Source of the DNA: Areca catechu
Taxonomy: Eukaryota > Streptophyta > Magnoliopsida > Arecales > Arecaceae
Direction of reading: 5' to 3'
Length of the DNA: 64,000 nucleotides
NCBI GenBank assembly: GCA_021397845.1
Contig: CM038040.1
Coordinates: forward strand, 60,900,088-60,964,087
In this document: positions 63,968 through 64,000 of the stretch, in pieces
Position numbering within the stretch: position 1 is the first letter of the stretch
Layout: each line of letters opens with the position of its first letter
Notes under the pieces: model-generated
Seen by the model: the letters and a program-made list of their open reading frames with translations, nothing else
Databases searched by the model: none
What the model was told of the DNA's origin: nothing
Translations under genes and position numbers: made by a program

Positions 63968-64000
63968 GTTCAGTCATGTTTTTACTTTCTCTACTGTTGA

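Noticed and set aside
63968..64000. In-frame TGA at 63998-64000 as the VSR stop codon
   Set aside because: The family continues about 130 residues further. A GT donor at 63968 and the loss of similarity after FSACS suggest the stop is intronic.

Overview
The window is nuclear DNA of a flowering plant. The only host gene I can support is a vacuolar-sorting receptor (VSR), a plant-specific family, and every mobile element recognised belongs to a plant LTR-retrotransposon lineage (Ty3/gypsy Tat, Ty1/copia including Sirevirus-like). A very large retrotransposon-filled intron and GC-rich Tat elements in AT-rich host DNA would suit a large-genome monocot, possibly a palm, but that is a weak guess. 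There are no rRNA, tRNA or CRISPR features.

Layout. 1-1648 is a decayed copia gag-protease-integrase remnant on the minus strand, with AT-rich flanking DNA to about 4.7 kb. 4.7-9.3 kb plus 24.25-25.2 kb is an old Tat/gypsy element (A), split by a copia-type LTR element B (9298-24252, target duplication CATCT). B is itself split by a GC-rich Tat element C (9540-20856). C has nearly complete gag-pol, tandem repeats, an intron-containing antisense ORF and a 1.9-kb repeat-packed LTR. 25212-31715 is the 3' half of a Sirevirus-like copia element (S, minus strand). It has an env-like ORF and an unusual array of about 26 copies of a motif complementary to the tRNA-Met primer-binding site.

From 34042 the VSR gene runs rightward on the plus strand. 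Seven exons lie in 34042-37164. The eighth lies at 63885, after a 26.7-kb intron. That intron holds two further Tat elements in opposite orientation: D (38515-48104, minus) and E (48999-61630, plus, target duplication CTAAT). The last VSR exons (third EGF-like repeat, membrane span, cytosolic tail) lie beyond the window.

Common theme. C, D and E each carry, between pol and the 3' LTR, a family-specific tandem repeat and an antisense ORF. The antisense ORF joins an N-terminal plant gypsy-type domain (PF04195-like by recognition) to a C-terminal coiled coil. In all three it is interrupted by two short GT-AG introns at matching positions and phases. That shared intron architecture, the array in S, and the VSR intron are the most notable features. 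All retroelement reading frames carry stops or frameshifts; none looks autonomous now.
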